Source of the DNA: an uncultured Rhodospirillales bacterium | Lineage (GTDB): Bacteria; Pseudomonadota; Alphaproteobacteria; Reyranellales; Reyranellaceae | Assembly: GCA_902825855.1 (NCBI GenBank) | Contig: CADECW010000004.1 | Coordinates: 1-64,000, forward strand | DNA length: 64,000 bases | Direction: 5' to 3' | Part shown: positions 17,260-27,552 of the stretch, piece by piece | Numbering within the stretch: position 1 is the first letter of the stretch | Layout: each line of letters begins with the position of its first letter | Notes under the pieces: generated by a model | What the model saw: only the letters and a program-made list of their open reading frames with translations | Told to the model about the DNA's origin: nothing | Database searches by the model: none | Position numbers and translations under genes: made by a program

Positions 17260-18543
17260 CTACTTGATGAGTCCGGCGCTCTTGGGCAGGAAGAGCGAGA
17301 TCTGCGGGAACAGGATGATCAACATCAGCCCGACGAGCAGCGCCGCGACGTACGGCATGTAGGCGCGCCAGTGCTGGCCGACCGAGAGATTGGCGAAGCG
17401 CAATGCCATCAGAAGGCCGACGCCCATCGGCGGCAGGAACAGGCCGATGCCGACGGCGGCTGTCTGCACGATGTTGAAGTGGATGGGATCTATGCCCATC
17501 TCCTCGGCGATCGGAAACACCACCGGGATCAACACCACCGCGGCGGGCAGGCCTTCCAGCACCATGCCGAACATCATGGTGATGAGCGCCGTCGCGAGCA
17601 GGAACAGCCAGGGCGCGTCCTTCAGCGGGTGCAGCACCTCGGCCAGCAGCTTCGGCACTCCCGACACGCCCATCAGGTACTGGAACACCGACGCAACGGC
17701 GAGCAGGAACACCACGGCCGCCGTCAGGATGGCGCTGTCGTAGGCGAGCCGGGCCATCTGCCTGAAGCTGACGTTGCGGTAGTAAAGCCGCGCGGCGAGA
17801 AAGGCGTAGCCCGCCACCACCGCGCCCGCCTCGGTCGCGGTGAACACGCCGAGGAAGAAGCCGCCCAGGATGACGATGGGGATGACCAGCGGCACCGCGG
17901 CCCCGCGGCCGGTTTCCACTATACGCGTCATGCTCGGCCGCGAATCCACCGGCCAGTCGTATTTGCGGGCGCGGAACCACACCAGCACCATCAGGCAGAC
18001 CATGATGGTGGCGGCCGGAATGAAACCACCCAGGAACAGCGCCACCGCCGAAGTGTTGGTCACCTGGGCGATCACGATCATGAAGATGGCGGGCGGCACC
18101 AGCATGCCCATGGCCGTGCCTGACGCGATCAGGGACGCCGAATCCTCGCGTTTGTAGCCGGCCTTGGTGAGCGGTGGCATCAGGGTCGAGCCCAGCGCCG
18201 AGACCTCGGCCATCTTCGAGCCGCAGATGTCGGAGAAGAAGTAGGCGACGACGATCACCGACATGCCGAGTCCGCCCTTCACCCAGCCGACGAGGGCGCG
18301 TGCGAAGTCCACCAGGGCATGGCTCATGCCGCACTTCTCCATCAGGCCGCCGGCGAAGACGAAGGCCGGGATGGCGAGCAGCACCCAGCTCTGCGAGCCC
18401 GAGACCATGCTGGAGGACAGGACCTGCATGTCGTAGCCGCCGATCAGGAGACCGGCGACACCCGAGACGCCGAGCGCGAAGACGATCGGCATCGAGAACA
18501 GGATCAGGACGACGAAGATCGCCGCAACGGCAAGCAGCAACAT
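17260..18543 (-). CDS. TRAP transporter large permease (DctM family)
   Basis: 427 residues, almost entirely hydrophobic with about 12 membrane helices. DctM hallmarks include the N-terminal LFSMPIVFALGVSGVAGLL, the GGLMEKCGMSHALVDFA region and MSVIVVAYFFSDICGSKMAEV. It forms the ion-driven channel of a tripartite ATP-independent periplasmic transporter. Last gene of the DctP-DctQ-DctM order; DctQ lies 13 nt upstream. Confidence 0.93.
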   Translation of the reverse strand: MLLLAVAAIFVVLILFSMPIVFALGVSGVAGLLIGGYDMQVLSSSMVSGSQSWVLLAIPAFVFAGGLMEKCGMSHALVDFARALVGWVKGGLGMSVIVVAYFFSDICGSKMAEVSALGSTLMPPLTKAGYKREDSASLIASGTAMGMLVPPAIFMIVIAQVTNTSAVALFLGGFIPAATIMVCLMVLVWFRARKYDWPVDSRPSMTRIVETGRGAAVPLVIPIVILGGFFLGVFTATEAGAVVAGYAFLAARLYYRNVSFRQMARLAYDSAILTAAVVFLLAVASVFQYLMGVSGVPKLLAEVLHPLKDAPWLFLLATALITMMFGMVLEGLPAAVVLIPVVFPIAEEMGIDPIHFNIVQTAAVGIGLFLPPMGVGLLMALRFANLSVGQHWRAYMPYVAALLVGLMLIILFPQISLFLPKSAGLIK

Positions 18544-18556
18544 GGGTACGCGACTT

Positions 18557-19057
18557 TCAGTGCACGGCGTCGGGATCGATGGGCGGCGGCGCCACGATCA
18601 TGGAAATGGCGTAGATCACCAGCAGGATGCCGCCGACCACGACCGAGGCGTAGAGTACCGCGAGGTTGATCTCGAGGCCCGGCGTGGCGAGCGTGCGGTT
18701 GAGCAGGCAAAGCTTCCAGCCGTACCAGGCCGCAATGCCGCCGAAGACGGCGATCAGCACGTGGTGGCCGCGCTCGATCAGGCTCTGGGTGCGGGCCGAG
18801 TAGTTGTGCGTCAGCACGTGCAGGGTGAAGTGCGAGCGCTCGCGCACGCCGATCGCCGCCCCGATCAGGGTGAGCCAGGCCAGCATCATCTCGCCCACTT
18901 CCTCGACCCAGGTGAAGCGGATCGGATCGACGTCGAGCCAATCCGTCACCTCGATCATGACGTAACGCAGGAACACGCCGATCAGCAGGTTGACGATGGC
19001 GGCAACCAGCAGCAGGGCGACGACCACCTTGGGGATCGCCGTGATGTAGCGGGCCAC
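18557..19057 (-). CDS. TRAP transporter small permease (DctQ family)
   Basis: 166 residues from GTG 19057, four predicted membrane helices. The loop WVEEVGEMMLAWLTLIGAA with the following VRERSHFTLHVL is the conserved DctQ segment. It bridges the solute receptor and the large permease. GTG 19057 is chosen because the longer open frame to 19144 only reads antigene sequence over the end of dctP. The gap to dctP's stop is 7 nt. Confidence 0.9.
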   Translation of the reverse strand: MARYITAIPKVVVALLLVAAIVNLLIGVFLRYVMIEVTDWLDVDPIRFTWVEEVGEMMLAWLTLIGAAIGVRERSHFTLHVLTHNYSARTQSLIERGHHVLIAVFGGIAAWYGWKLCLLNRTLATPGLEINLAVLYASVVVGGILLVIYAISMIVAPPPIDPDAVH

Positions 19058-19064
19058 GGACCGC

Positions 19065-20096
19065 TTACGCCTTGAAGTTCGCGATCTCGTCCCACATCGC
19101 GGCGTACTGCGTCTTGTACGAAGGCCAGATCTTCTCCTGGGCAACCTTGCGGAAAGCGTCGACGTTGCCCTGCACGACAGTCATGCCCTTGGGCTCGAGT
19201 TCCTTCTTGGCCGCGGCGAGGTTGTCGACCGATTCGGTGGCCTGACGGATCTTCTCCTGGGCTTCGCGGCTGGTGTCGAGCATCAGCTTTTTCTGCGGGT
19301 CGCTGAGGCTCTCCCACACCGCGAGGTTCATGGTGTTCAGGGTCGGCCCGTAGTTGTGATAGGTCATCGAACAGAACTTCGAGACTTCGTAGATCTTGAG
19401 CGCGACCTGGTTGACGATCGGCAGGTCGCCGCCGTCGATGACGCCCTGCTTGGCGGCCGAGATCACCTCGCCCCACGCCATCGGCACGGCGTTGCCGCCC
19501 AGCCCATTGATGGTGTCGCCGTAGACCTTGGCCTGCTGCACGCGGATCTTTGCGCCGCGCAAGTCGCGTGGCTCGACGATCGGCTTCTTGTTGGTCCAGA
19601 AGTGGCGGAAGCCGTAGTCGAAGAAGCACAGGGTCTTCAGCTTGTACTTCTCCTGGAACTGCTTATCGAGCGCGTCACCGATCTTGCCGTTGAACATCTT
19701 GTAGGCCTGGTCGTAGCTCTGCACGAGGTAGGGCACCAGGAACACGCCCATCTCGGGGAACACCGTCGCCGCAGCACCGCCGGGATTGCCCATTGCGATG
19801 TTGCCCGACTTCACGGCGTTCATGATCTCGAGCTCCTTGCTGATCAACGTCGACCCGAAGAACTGCATGTCGAGTTCGCCGTTGGAACGCTTGCGCACCT
19901 CGGCGGCCTGCCAATCGAAGGCGACCGCGGCCGATTCGGGGATGGCGTTGAGATGCGCCATCACCAGCTTCTTCGCCTCGGCGCGCGCGAAGGTGGGGGC
20001 GAGGCCGCTGGCGATGATGCCGGCCATCCCGCCCTTCACGATCGCGCGGCGACGCACGAAAGCGAGATTGCGGCTGCTGATTTTCATGATCGTCAT
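19065..20096 (-). CDS. TRAP transporter solute receptor (DctP family)
   Basis: 343 residues. ATG 20096 is preceded by GGGAGG at close spacing; a longer in-frame start at 20126 lacks this. The N-terminus carries VRRRAIVKGGMAGIIASG and ends at TFARA, compatible with a Tat or Sec signal. The mature part has the DctP signature region DLRGAKIRVQQAKVYGDTI, with the conserved Arg that pairs with a substrate carboxylate. The ligand is therefore likely an organic anion. The gap of 147 nt to the amidohydrolase upstream is the largest in the cluster. Confidence 0.93.
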   Translation of the reverse strand: MTIMKISSRNLAFVRRRAIVKGGMAGIIASGLAPTFARAEAKKLVMAHLNAIPESAAVAFDWQAAEVRKRSNGELDMQFFGSTLISKELEIMNAVKSGNIAMGNPGGAAATVFPEMGVFLVPYLVQSYDQAYKMFNGKIGDALDKQFQEKYKLKTLCFFDYGFRHFWTNKKPIVEPRDLRGAKIRVQQAKVYGDTINGLGGNAVPMAWGEVISAAKQGVIDGGDLPIVNQVALKIYEVSKFCSMTYHNYGPTLNTMNLAVWESLSDPQKKLMLDTSREAQEKIRQATESVDNLAAAKKELEPKGMTVVQGNVDAFRKVAQEKIWPSYKTQYAAMWDEIANFKA

Positions 20097-20243
20097 GGCG
20101 CCCTCCCAGGCGTGTTCGATTGCCATGACTGTACGAAGCCCGACACCCGGCGTCGCGTTCTACGAATTCAGTCGCGATGAACCGAGATCGAAACGCGGTG
20201 CCGCTGGTCTCTCTCGAGCCAGCGAGCCGCGACGTCTGCTAGC

Positions 20244-21962
20244 TCACTGGGCGGCGAGCAGCGTGTGTCCGCCGGCCGACGCGTTGAAGCGCTCGAGCAC
20301 CTGGCCCGGCCCCTTGGCGTGCTTGACGTAATCCTTGCCGTCGAACGTCTTCACGCCGTTGCAGAACACGCCAAGCACCCCGGTCGGGCGGCGGATGGTG
20401 CGGCGGCCGCCACCGGGAAGATCGGCGACACGCTCGGCCGGGCTGATGCCCACGGTCGCGGGATCGAACAGCAGCATGTCAGCCTGCGCGCCGACCGCGA
20501 GCCGGCCGCGGTTCTGGATGCCGTACAGGTCGGCGGGATGGCTGGTCAGGCGGCGGATGCCCTCCTGCAGCGTGAAGTCCCCTCGTTCGCGCACCCAGCG
20601 CGCCAGGAAGTGCAGGCCGAAGCCGGCGTCGCACATATAGATGAGATGAGCGCCTGCGTCGGAGAGCGCAACCACTCCGGCCTCGTGCTTCAGCAGGCGC
20701 GCCACGCCATCGTCGCCGACATTGAGGAAGCGGCCGAGGAAGGCGGTCTCCAGCTCCTCGTCGAGTGCCAGGTCGAGCATGACATCGAGCGGATCGCGAT
20801 GCTCGGTCTTGGCGATTTCGGCGGCATACCGGTTGACGTACTTGGCGTTGCGCTCCTTCTGCGCCACCGCCACCATCACGCGATCCCAGTTGCCCTGGAA
20901 GATCATGCCCGGCTTGGGGTTCCTGGCGTTGTCGCGGAACTTCTCGCGCCACGAATGATCACGGTACACCGTCTTCAGCTGCTCGGGGGAGTAGGCCTTG
21001 ATCGGGTCGAAGGCCGAGTGGCTGTAGAACGGATAGGCGTTGGCCATCGTGAAGTCGAACGACAGCGGCTGGCAGGGGATCTGCACATAGAGGCCGTTGC
21101 CGCGGCGGATGGCGGCGGCGCAATCCTCGAAGATCTTGAGCGCGCGCGTCGGCTCCTGCTCGTTGTACATCGCCATGCCGGTGCCCTGGAAAAACGGCCG
21201 GCCATGCTTGGCGGCCATCGGCTCCAACTCCTGCGGCGTCTTCACGCCCGAGGCGATGGCGATCACGCCCCTGCCGCGCGGCCCCATCGCGCCGACCAGC
21301 GCGTCGAGCTCGGACATCGGTGCGATGGTCGACGGCATCGGCACGCCGCCATAGCCCGAATGGTTCAGCGAATACGAGGCGCCGAGCCCGATCGCGCCGT
21401 TCTGCATGGCGTCGGCCACCATGGCCTTCATCTTCGCGAGCTCTTCCGGCGTCGCGTCCTTCCTCTGCGAGGCGTCCTCGCCCATCACCGCCGTGCGGAT
21501 GGTCGAATGGCCGGCCAGTACCGCGAGGTTGGCGTAGGCGCCCTTCCTCCGCAGCATGCCCATGTAGTCGCTGAAGCTCTCGAAGTCCCAGTTGATGCCG
21601 GTGCGCAGCGCATCGAGGTCCATGCCCTCGACGACCGAGAGATTGCGGATCACGAGGTCGCGCACCGCGGCCGGCGCCGGCACGATGCCGAAGCCGCAAT
21701 TGCCGATCACTGCCGTGGTGACACCGAGCGACGGCGAGGGCGAGAGCGTGGCGTCCCACGTGACCTGAGCATCGTAGTGCGTATGCACGTCGACGATGCC
21801 GGGCGACAGCACCAGCCCGTCGGCATCGACGGTCTCGTTGCCCTTGTCCGACACCGAGCCGATGGCGACGATCCTGCCGTCCTTGACGGCGACGTCGGCG
21901 CGCTTCGGATCGTTGCCAAGGCCGTCGACGACGGTGGCGCCGCGAATGACGAGATCGACCAT
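20244..21962 (-). CDS. N-acyl-D-amino-acid deacylase-family amidohydrolase
   Basis: 572 residues. The metal-dependent amidohydrolase fold starts with MVDLVIRGATVVDGLG and has the HxH metal motif GIVDVHTHYDAQVTWD. The GVTTAVIGNCGFGIVPA and LSDAGAHLIYMCDAGF segments are typical of D-aminoacylase relatives. Family members hydrolyse N-acyl-D-amino acids; the exact substrate here is inferred only. It starts 2 nt after the malic enzyme stop with GGAGG ahead of the ATG, so the two are co-transcribed. The TRAP transporter follows on the same strand. Confidence 0.88.
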   Translation of the reverse strand: MVDLVIRGATVVDGLGNDPKRADVAVKDGRIVAIGSVSDKGNETVDADGLVLSPGIVDVHTHYDAQVTWDATLSPSPSLGVTTAVIGNCGFGIVPAPAAVRDLVIRNLSVVEGMDLDALRTGINWDFESFSDYMGMLRRKGAYANLAVLAGHSTIRTAVMGEDASQRKDATPEELAKMKAMVADAMQNGAIGLGASYSLNHSGYGGVPMPSTIAPMSELDALVGAMGPRGRGVIAIASGVKTPQELEPMAAKHGRPFFQGTGMAMYNEQEPTRALKIFEDCAAAIRRGNGLYVQIPCQPLSFDFTMANAYPFYSHSAFDPIKAYSPEQLKTVYRDHSWREKFRDNARNPKPGMIFQGNWDRVMVAVAQKERNAKYVNRYAAEIAKTEHRDPLDVMLDLALDEELETAFLGRFLNVGDDGVARLLKHEAGVVALSDAGAHLIYMCDAGFGLHFLARWVRERGDFTLQEGIRRLTSHPADLYGIQNRGRLAVGAQADMLLFDPATVGISPAERVADLPGGGRRTIRRPTGVLGVFCNGVKTFDGKDYVKHAKGPGQVLERFNASAGGHTLLAAQ

Positions 21963-21964
21963 CC

Positions 21965-24268
21965 TTACCTCCGTCCGTTCTTGAGCGCGCCATAAGCGGC
22001 GAGCGCTGCGTGGTTCACCAGGTCGCTGACCGTGGCGCCCATCTGGACGATCTGCATGGGCTTCTGCAGGCCGTCGATGACAGGACCTATCACCGTAACG
22101 CCGCCCAGTCTCTGCATCAGGCGCGAGGATATATGCGCCGAGTGCAGGCCCGGCATGACCAGCACGTTGGCCGGGCCGGTCAGGCGGCAGAACGGATAGG
22201 TCTCGCGCAACAGCTCATAGTCGAGTGCCATGTCGGCCTGCATCTCGCCGTCATACTCGAAGTCCACCTTCTCGGCGTCGAGCAGGCGGATCGCCTTACG
22301 GATGCGGTCGATGCGCTCGATCTCGCGGCTGCCGAAATTGGAGAAGGAGAGAAAGGCGACGCGTGCCTCATGGCCCATCGTGCGGGCGTTGCGAACCATC
22401 TGCTTGGCGATCGTGGCGAGCTGCTCGGGGGTCGGCGTCTCGTTGATCGAGGTGTCGGCCAGGAACACGGTGCCCTGGCGCGCCACCACGATCGAATAGC
22501 CGATCGGCACCTTGCCAGGCTCCTGGTCGACTACCCGCTGGATGTCGCCATAGCATTCGGGAAAGCGCCGCGTGATGCCGGTCACCATACCGTCCGCATC
22601 GCCCATCGCCACCATGCAGGCGCCGAACACGTTGCGGCCCTGGTTTACCATGCGCTGCACGTCGCGGCGCAGGAAGCCGTCGCGCTGCAGGCGCTTGTAG
22701 ACCAGGTCGGTGTAGGGCGCGTTGCGCGTGCTCAGCCGCGCATTGTGGATCTCCATGCCGGCCGTATCGGTGATGCCCAGCCCCTTCATCATCTCGCGCA
22801 CCAGCTCCTCGCGGCCGATCAGGATCGGCGTGCCGTAGCCGTTGTCGCGGAACACCACGGCGGCGCGGATGATGCGCTCCTCTTCGCCCTCGGCGAACAC
22901 GATGCGCTGCGGGTTGGCCTTGACCTGCTCGAACAGGCTCTGCAGCCAATGGCTGGTCGGGTCGAGGCGGCCGGCGAGCGCCCGGCGGTACTCCGCCATG
23001 TCGGGGATCTTCGCGCGGGCCACGCCTGAATCCATCGCTGCCTGCGCCACCGCCGCCGAAACCGTCGAGATCAGGCGCGGATCGAACGGCACCGGCACGA
23101 CATATTCCGGCCCGTAGCGCAGCCGGCGGCCGGAGTAGGCGCGATCGACCTCGTCGGGCACGTCCTCGCGCGCCAGCTTGGCCAGCGCCTCGGCGGCAGC
23201 CACCTTCATCTCCTCGTTGATGGTGCGGGCGCGCACGTCGAGCGCGCCGCGGAAGATATAGGGAAAGCCCAGCACGTTGTTGATCTGGTTGGGATAGTCC
23301 GAGCGGCCGGTGGCGATGATGGCGTCCTTGCGCACCGAGCGCACATCCTCGGGCGTGATCTCGGGATCGGGATTGGCCATGGCGAAGATGATCGGCTTGT
23401 CGGCCATCGATTTGACCATCGCCTTGGTCACCGCACCCTTGACCGAGAGACCGAAGAACACGTCGGCTCCCTTCATCGCCTCTTCCAGGGTGCGCGCCTT
23501 GGTGCGCACGGCGTGGGCGCTCTTCCACTGGTTCATGCCCTCGGTGCGGCCCTGCCACAGCACGCCCTTGGTGTCGCACAGGATGGCGTTCTCGTGCGGC
23601 ATGCCCATCGCCTTGACGAGCTCGATGCAGGCGATCGACGCCGCCCCCGCACCGTTCACCACCATCTTGATGTCCTTGATGGAGCGGCCCGTGAGATGCA
23701 GCGCGTTGATCAGGCCGGCGGCCGAGACGATGGCCGTGCCGTGCTGGTCGTCGTGGAAGATCGGAATGTCCATCAGCTCGCGCAGGCGCTGCTCGATGAT
23801 GAAGCACTCGGGCGCCTTGATGTCCTCGAGGTTGATGCCGCCGAAGGTCGGCCCGAGGAAGCGTACGCAGTTGATGAATTCGTCGGTGTCCTTGGTGCCG
23901 ACCTCGATGTCCATGCAGTCGACATCGGCGAAGCGTTTGAACAGGACGGCCTTGCCCTCCATCACCGGCTTGCTGGCAAGCGCGCCGATGTCGCCCAGCC
24001 CGAGCACGGCCGTGCCGTTGGAGATCACCGCCACCAGATTGCCGCGCGCGGTATAGTCGTAGGCGGTATTGGGGTCCTTGGCGATCTCGAGGCAGGGGGC
24101 GGCGACGCCGGGCGAATAGGCAAGCGCGAGGTCCCTTTGGGTGACCAGGGGCTTCGTCGCGATGATCTCGATCTTTCCCGGCCGGCCGGTGCGATGCATG
24201 ACCAGCGAATCGCCGTCCAGATCGCCCATCTCGTTGCTGACCATTGCTTCCGAGCCGCTGCTCGCCAT
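21965..24268 (-). CDS. maeB: NADP-dependent malic enzyme with C-terminal phosphotransacetylase-like domain
   Basis: 767 residues, matching the long MaeB type. Residues about 20-430 are the malic enzyme (LALAYSPGVAAPCLEI, IFHDDQHGTAIVSAAG, VVNGAGAASIAC). From about 440 a phosphotransacetylase-like domain follows (RIVFAEGEEERIIRAA, VIGPVIDGLQKPMQIV), which in this family is regulatory rather than catalytic. It decarboxylates malate to pyruvate with NADPH formation. GGGAGAG precedes ATG 24268. The 114-nt gap to the upstream gene holds no gene. Confidence 0.95.
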   Translation of the reverse strand: MASSGSEAMVSNEMGDLDGDSLVMHRTGRPGKIEIIATKPLVTQRDLALAYSPGVAAPCLEIAKDPNTAYDYTARGNLVAVISNGTAVLGLGDIGALASKPVMEGKAVLFKRFADVDCMDIEVGTKDTDEFINCVRFLGPTFGGINLEDIKAPECFIIEQRLRELMDIPIFHDDQHGTAIVSAAGLINALHLTGRSIKDIKMVVNGAGAASIACIELVKAMGMPHENAILCDTKGVLWQGRTEGMNQWKSAHAVRTKARTLEEAMKGADVFFGLSVKGAVTKAMVKSMADKPIIFAMANPDPEITPEDVRSVRKDAIIATGRSDYPNQINNVLGFPYIFRGALDVRARTINEEMKVAAAEALAKLAREDVPDEVDRAYSGRRLRYGPEYVVPVPFDPRLISTVSAAVAQAAMDSGVARAKIPDMAEYRRALAGRLDPTSHWLQSLFEQVKANPQRIVFAEGEEERIIRAAVVFRDNGYGTPILIGREELVREMMKGLGITDTAGMEIHNARLSTRNAPYTDLVYKRLQRDGFLRRDVQRMVNQGRNVFGACMVAMGDADGMVTGITRRFPECYGDIQRVVDQEPGKVPIGYSIVVARQGTVFLADTSINETPTPEQLATIAKQMVRNARTMGHEARVAFLSFSNFGSREIERIDRIRKAIRLLDAEKVDFEYDGEMQADMALDYELLRETYPFCRLTGPANVLVMPGLHSAHISSRLMQRLGGVTVIGPVIDGLQKPMQIVQMGATVSDLVNHAALAAYGALKNGRR

Positions 24269-24382
24269 GCGTTACTCTCCCAATTGAAGAGGCATATTGG
24301 CGGCATTCATGCAACGGGGCCAGACGGTCATGCCGCGCTGCAACGCACAGAAGAGGGGGAGACGGCCTGTTCGAACGGGCCT

Positions 24383-24805
24383 CTACTGCGCGCCGCCGGC
24401 CCGTTGGAATTCTTCCCAACGCTGGTCGAGGATCTTGGCGACGACCTCGTAGTTCGCCTGGCTGTCCTCGACGTGATATTCGGATTTCAAACCCTTGCCG
24501 AGCAGACGTCCGAAATCGGCCAGATAGGGTTCGTAGTGCTGCGTCGCGAAGGCTGCGCCGGCCGAACTGAAGAATTCCGAAAGCAGCCTGCCGTAGTACT
24601 GCTCCAGCACGAATTCACGTCCCGATACCTCCCCGGTGCGGACGGCTTCGACGGCCTCCTGCGAAGCGTCGGGACTGGCGAACAGGCCCTTCCGGATCGC
24701 CCATGTAATGAACATCCCGATATGGGTGGCGCCGTTCTCCTCCGGTACATCGTCCGGAAAATCATCGGCGCCCATATGAAAGGAGGCGTCATCGAGCTTT
24801 GCCAT
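24383..24805 (-). CDS. DUF7832-like small protein of unknown function
   Basis: 140 residues, acidic and soluble, without signal peptide or membrane helices. The N-terminal block AKLDDASFHMGADDFP, then THIGMFITWAIRKGL and EFVLEQYYGRLLSEFF, matches what I recall as DUF7832; no function is established. ATG 24805 has GGGGAA about 6 nt before it; the ATGs at 24811 and 24850 are poorly placed. It precedes maeB on the same strand and is divergent from mutS. Confidence 0.75.
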   Translation of the reverse strand: MAKLDDASFHMGADDFPDDVPEENGATHIGMFITWAIRKGLFASPDASQEAVEAVRTGEVSGREFVLEQYYGRLLSEFFSSAGAAFATQHYEPYLADFGRLLGKGLKSEYHVEDSQANYEVVAKILDQRWEEFQRAGGAQ

Positions 24806-24879
24806 TCTCATTTCCCCAATTGGCCCCCAAGTGGTCGGAGGCCCCGACATGCTAAACCTGCTCCGTGCCCGACAGTAGC

Positions 24880-27546
24880 ATGACCACCGCCACCATCCCG
24901 GCCGATGCCACGCCCATGATGCGCCAGTACCTGGCGATCAAGGCGGTGCATCCCGGTCATCTGGTGTTCTACCGGATGGGCGATTTCTACGAGCTGTTTT
25001 TTGATGACGCAGTGAAAGCTTCGGCGGCGCTCGACATCGCCCTCACCAAGCGTGGCCAGCACCTGGGCGACGACATCAAGATGTGCGGCGTGCCGGTGCA
25101 CAGCCACGAGGCCTACCTGTCGCGGCTGATCCGGCAGGGCTTCAAGGTCGCCGTCTGCGAGCAGGTCGAGGACCCGGCCGAGGCCAAGAAACGCGGCGCC
25201 AAGTCGGTGGTCGAGCGCGCCGTGGTGCGGGTCATCACGCCCGGCACCTTGACCGAAGACTCCCTGCTCGATGCGCGCAGTCACAATTACCTCGCCGCGC
25301 TGGCCGAGGCGCAGGGTGAGCTGGCGCTGGCCTGGCTCGACCTCTCGACCGCCGACTTCGCCGCCCAGCCGCTCGAGGCCGGCCAGCTCGCGGCAGCGCT
25401 GGCACGGCTGGCGCCGGGCGAGCTTCTGGTGGCCGACCGTCTGCTGGCACGCGAACCACTGAAGGCCGCGCTGGAAGAGTGGAACGCCGTGCTGACGCCG
25501 TTGCCCTCGGCGCGCTTCGACAGCGACAATGCCCGCAAGCGCCTGCAGTCCGCGTTCAAGGTCGCCGCGCTCGACAGCTTTGGCGCTTTCTCGCGCGCCG
25601 AGGTCGCGGCCTGCGGCGTCCTGCTCGACTACGTCGAGCTGACGCAGGCCGGCAAGCTGCCGGCACTCGCGCCGCCGCATCGCGTGCGCGCCGACGGGAC
25701 GATGGAGATCGATCCCGCGACGCGCCGCAATCTCGAACTGGTGCGCGGGCTCGACGGACGGCGCGACGGCAGCCTTCTCGCCACCATCGACCGCACCCTC
25801 ACCGGTCCCGGTGCGCGTCTTCTGGCCGAGCGGATCGCGGCGCCCCTGACGGACCGGGCCGAGATCGAGCGCCGCCTCGACCTGGTGCAGCTCTTCGTCG
25901 AACGGGCGATTGTGCGCGAGCGCGTGCGCGAAGCCCTGCGCCGCACGCCCGACATCGAGCGGGCCCTGCAGCGCCTGTCGGTCGGCCGTGGCGGTCCGCG
26001 CGATCTTCTGGCCCTTCGCGACGGCCTCGAGTCGGCCGAGGCGCTGGCCGCGATGCTGCGCGCCGAGCCGGAAGCGCTGGCGCCGCCGCCGGCGCCGCTT
26101 GCCGCCATCGTCGCCGCCTGCATGGGCCATCGGTCATTGATTGCGGCGCTCGCCGAGGCGCTGGCCGATGAACCGCCGCTATTTGCGCGCGACGGCGGCT
26201 TCATCCGCCAGGGCTATCGCAGCGAGCTCGATGAGCAGCGCACCTTGCGCGACGACAGCCGCAAGACCGTGGCGGCACTCGAAGCCAAGTACCGGACCTC
26301 TACCGGCGTGCCGTCGCTGAAGATCAGGCACAACAACATGATCGGCTACCACATCGAGGTGACGGCGACGCACGCCGACAAACTCGATCTGGCGAAGCTC
26401 GGCTTCACCCGCCGCCAGTCGATGGCCAACGCCACGCGCTTCAGCACGGCCGAGCTCGCGGATCTCGAAACCCGCATCGGCCGCGCCGCCGACCGCGCGC
26501 TGGCGCTGGAGCTCGCGATCTTCGACGAGCTGGTCGCAAAGGTGATGGAAGTTTCGACCAACGTCGCTGCGGCCGGCCGCGCGCTCGCCGGCCTCGATGT
26601 CGCCGCGGCCCTCGCCGAGCTTGCCGCGGGAGAGAACTACGCGCGGCCGGCGCTGAGCGACGAACCCGCCTTTGCCATCGAAGGCGGCCGCCATCCCGTC
26701 GTCGAAGCAGCGCTCATCCGCCAGGGCGGCGCAGGGTTCGTTCCCAACGATTGCGAACTCGGCGAGGCACGGCGGCTCTGGCTGCTGACTGGGCCCAACA
26801 TGGCCGGAAAGTCGACCTTCCTGCGCCAGAATGCGCTGATCGCTGTCATGGCGCAGGCGGGATCGTTCGTGCCGGCCAAAGCCGCGACCGTCGGCATCGT
26901 CGATCGCCTGTTCAGCCGTGTCGGCGCGGCCGACGATCTGGCGCGTGGCCGTTCGACCTTCATGGTCGAGATGGTCGAGACCGCTGCGATCCTGAACCAG
27001 GCGACCGCCAGAAGCCTGGTCATCCTGGACGAGATCGGCCGCGGCACGGCGACTTTCGACGGCCTGTCGATCGCCTGGGCGACCCTCGAGCATCTGCACG
27101 ACGTCAACCGCTGCCGCGCCCTGTTCGCCACGCACTTCCATGAGCTGGGCGCACTCAAGGAGCGCCTGGCGGCGCTCGCGCCCTACACCATGCGCGTCAA
27201 GGAATGGCAGAACGAAGTCGTGTTCCTGCACGAGGTGGCGCCGGGCGCGGCCGATCGCTCCTACGGCATCCACGTCGCCCAGCTCGCCGGTCTCCCGGCT
27301 GCCGTCGTGACGCGTGCCGAACAGGTGCTGGCGGCTCTCGAGAAGGGCGAGCAGTCGGGCGCGGTGACGCGGCTTGCCGACGACCTGCCGCTCTTTGCCG
27401 CCGCCCCGGCGCGTCCAGTCGGCGCTGTCGCCGGCCAGAAAGAATCGGAAGTCGAGAAGGCGCTCGGCGAGATCAATCCCGACGAGCTCTCGCCGCGCGA
27501 AGCGCTCGAACTGCTCTACAGCCTGAGGCAGCGCCTCAAGCCTTAA
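24880..27546 (+). CDS. mutS: DNA mismatch repair ATPase MutS
   Basis: 888 residues. The mismatch-binding domain begins [29 protein letters not shown], with the F-x-E wedge represented by FYELFFDDA. Connector, core and clamp domains follow, then the ATPase with Walker [11 protein letters not shown] (about 638), the [18 protein letters not shown] segment and Walker [13 protein letters not shown] 24880 is preferred to a GTG at 24865 on codon grounds; neither has a strong ribosome site. Initiates methyl-directed repair with MutL. Monocistronic by position, converging with the MetE-like gene. Confidence 0.96.
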   Translation: MTTATIPADATPMMRQYLAIKAVHPGHLVFYRMGDFYELFFDDAVKASAALDIALTKRGQHLGDDIKMCGVPVHSHEAYLSRLIRQGFKVAVCEQVEDPAEAKKRGAKSVVERAVVRVITPGTLTEDSLLDARSHNYLAALAEAQGELALAWLDLSTADFAAQPLEAGQLAAALARLAPGELLVADRLLAREPLKAALEEWNAVLTPLPSARFDSDNARKRLQSAFKVAALDSFGAFSRAEVAACGVLLDYVELTQAGKLPALAPPHRVRADGTMEIDPATRRNLELVRGLDGRRDGSLLATIDRTLTGPGARLLAERIAAPLTDRAEIERRLDLVQLFVERAIVRERVREALRRTPDIERALQRLSVGRGGPRDLLALRDGLESAEALAAMLRAEPEALAPPPAPLAAIVAACMGHRSLIAALAEALADEPPLFARDGGFIRQGYRSELDEQRTLRDDSRKTVAALEAKYRTSTGVPSLKIRHNNMIGYHIEVTATHADKLDLAKLGFTRRQSMANATRFSTAELADLETRIGRAADRALALELAIFDELVAKVMEVSTNVAAAGRALAGLDVAAALAELAAGENYARPALSDEPAFAIEGGRHPVVEAALIRQGGAGFVPNDCELGEARRLWLLTGPNMAGKSTFLRQNALIAVMAQAGSFVPAKAATVGIVDRLFSRVGAADDLARGRSTFMVEMVETAAILNQATARSLVILDEIGRGTATFDGLSIAWATLEHLHDVNRCRALFATHFHELGALKERLAALAPYTMRVKEWQNEVVFLHEVAPGAADRSYGIHVAQLAGLPAAVVTRAEQVLAALEKGEQSGAVTRLADDLPLFAAAPARPVGAVAGQKESEVEKALGEINPDELSPREALELLYSLRQRLKP

Positions 27547-27552
27547 AACTGG

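Noticed and set aside
20265-21995. Long plus-strand open frame opposite the amidohydrolase
   Set aside because: Antisense shadow with no domain; the minus-strand amidohydrolase has clear metal-binding motifs.
22368-24419. 683-codon minus-strand frame overlapping maeB
   Set aside because: Same strand but shifted frame; translation is Arg/Gly-rich without family motifs, whereas maeB is complete in the other frame.
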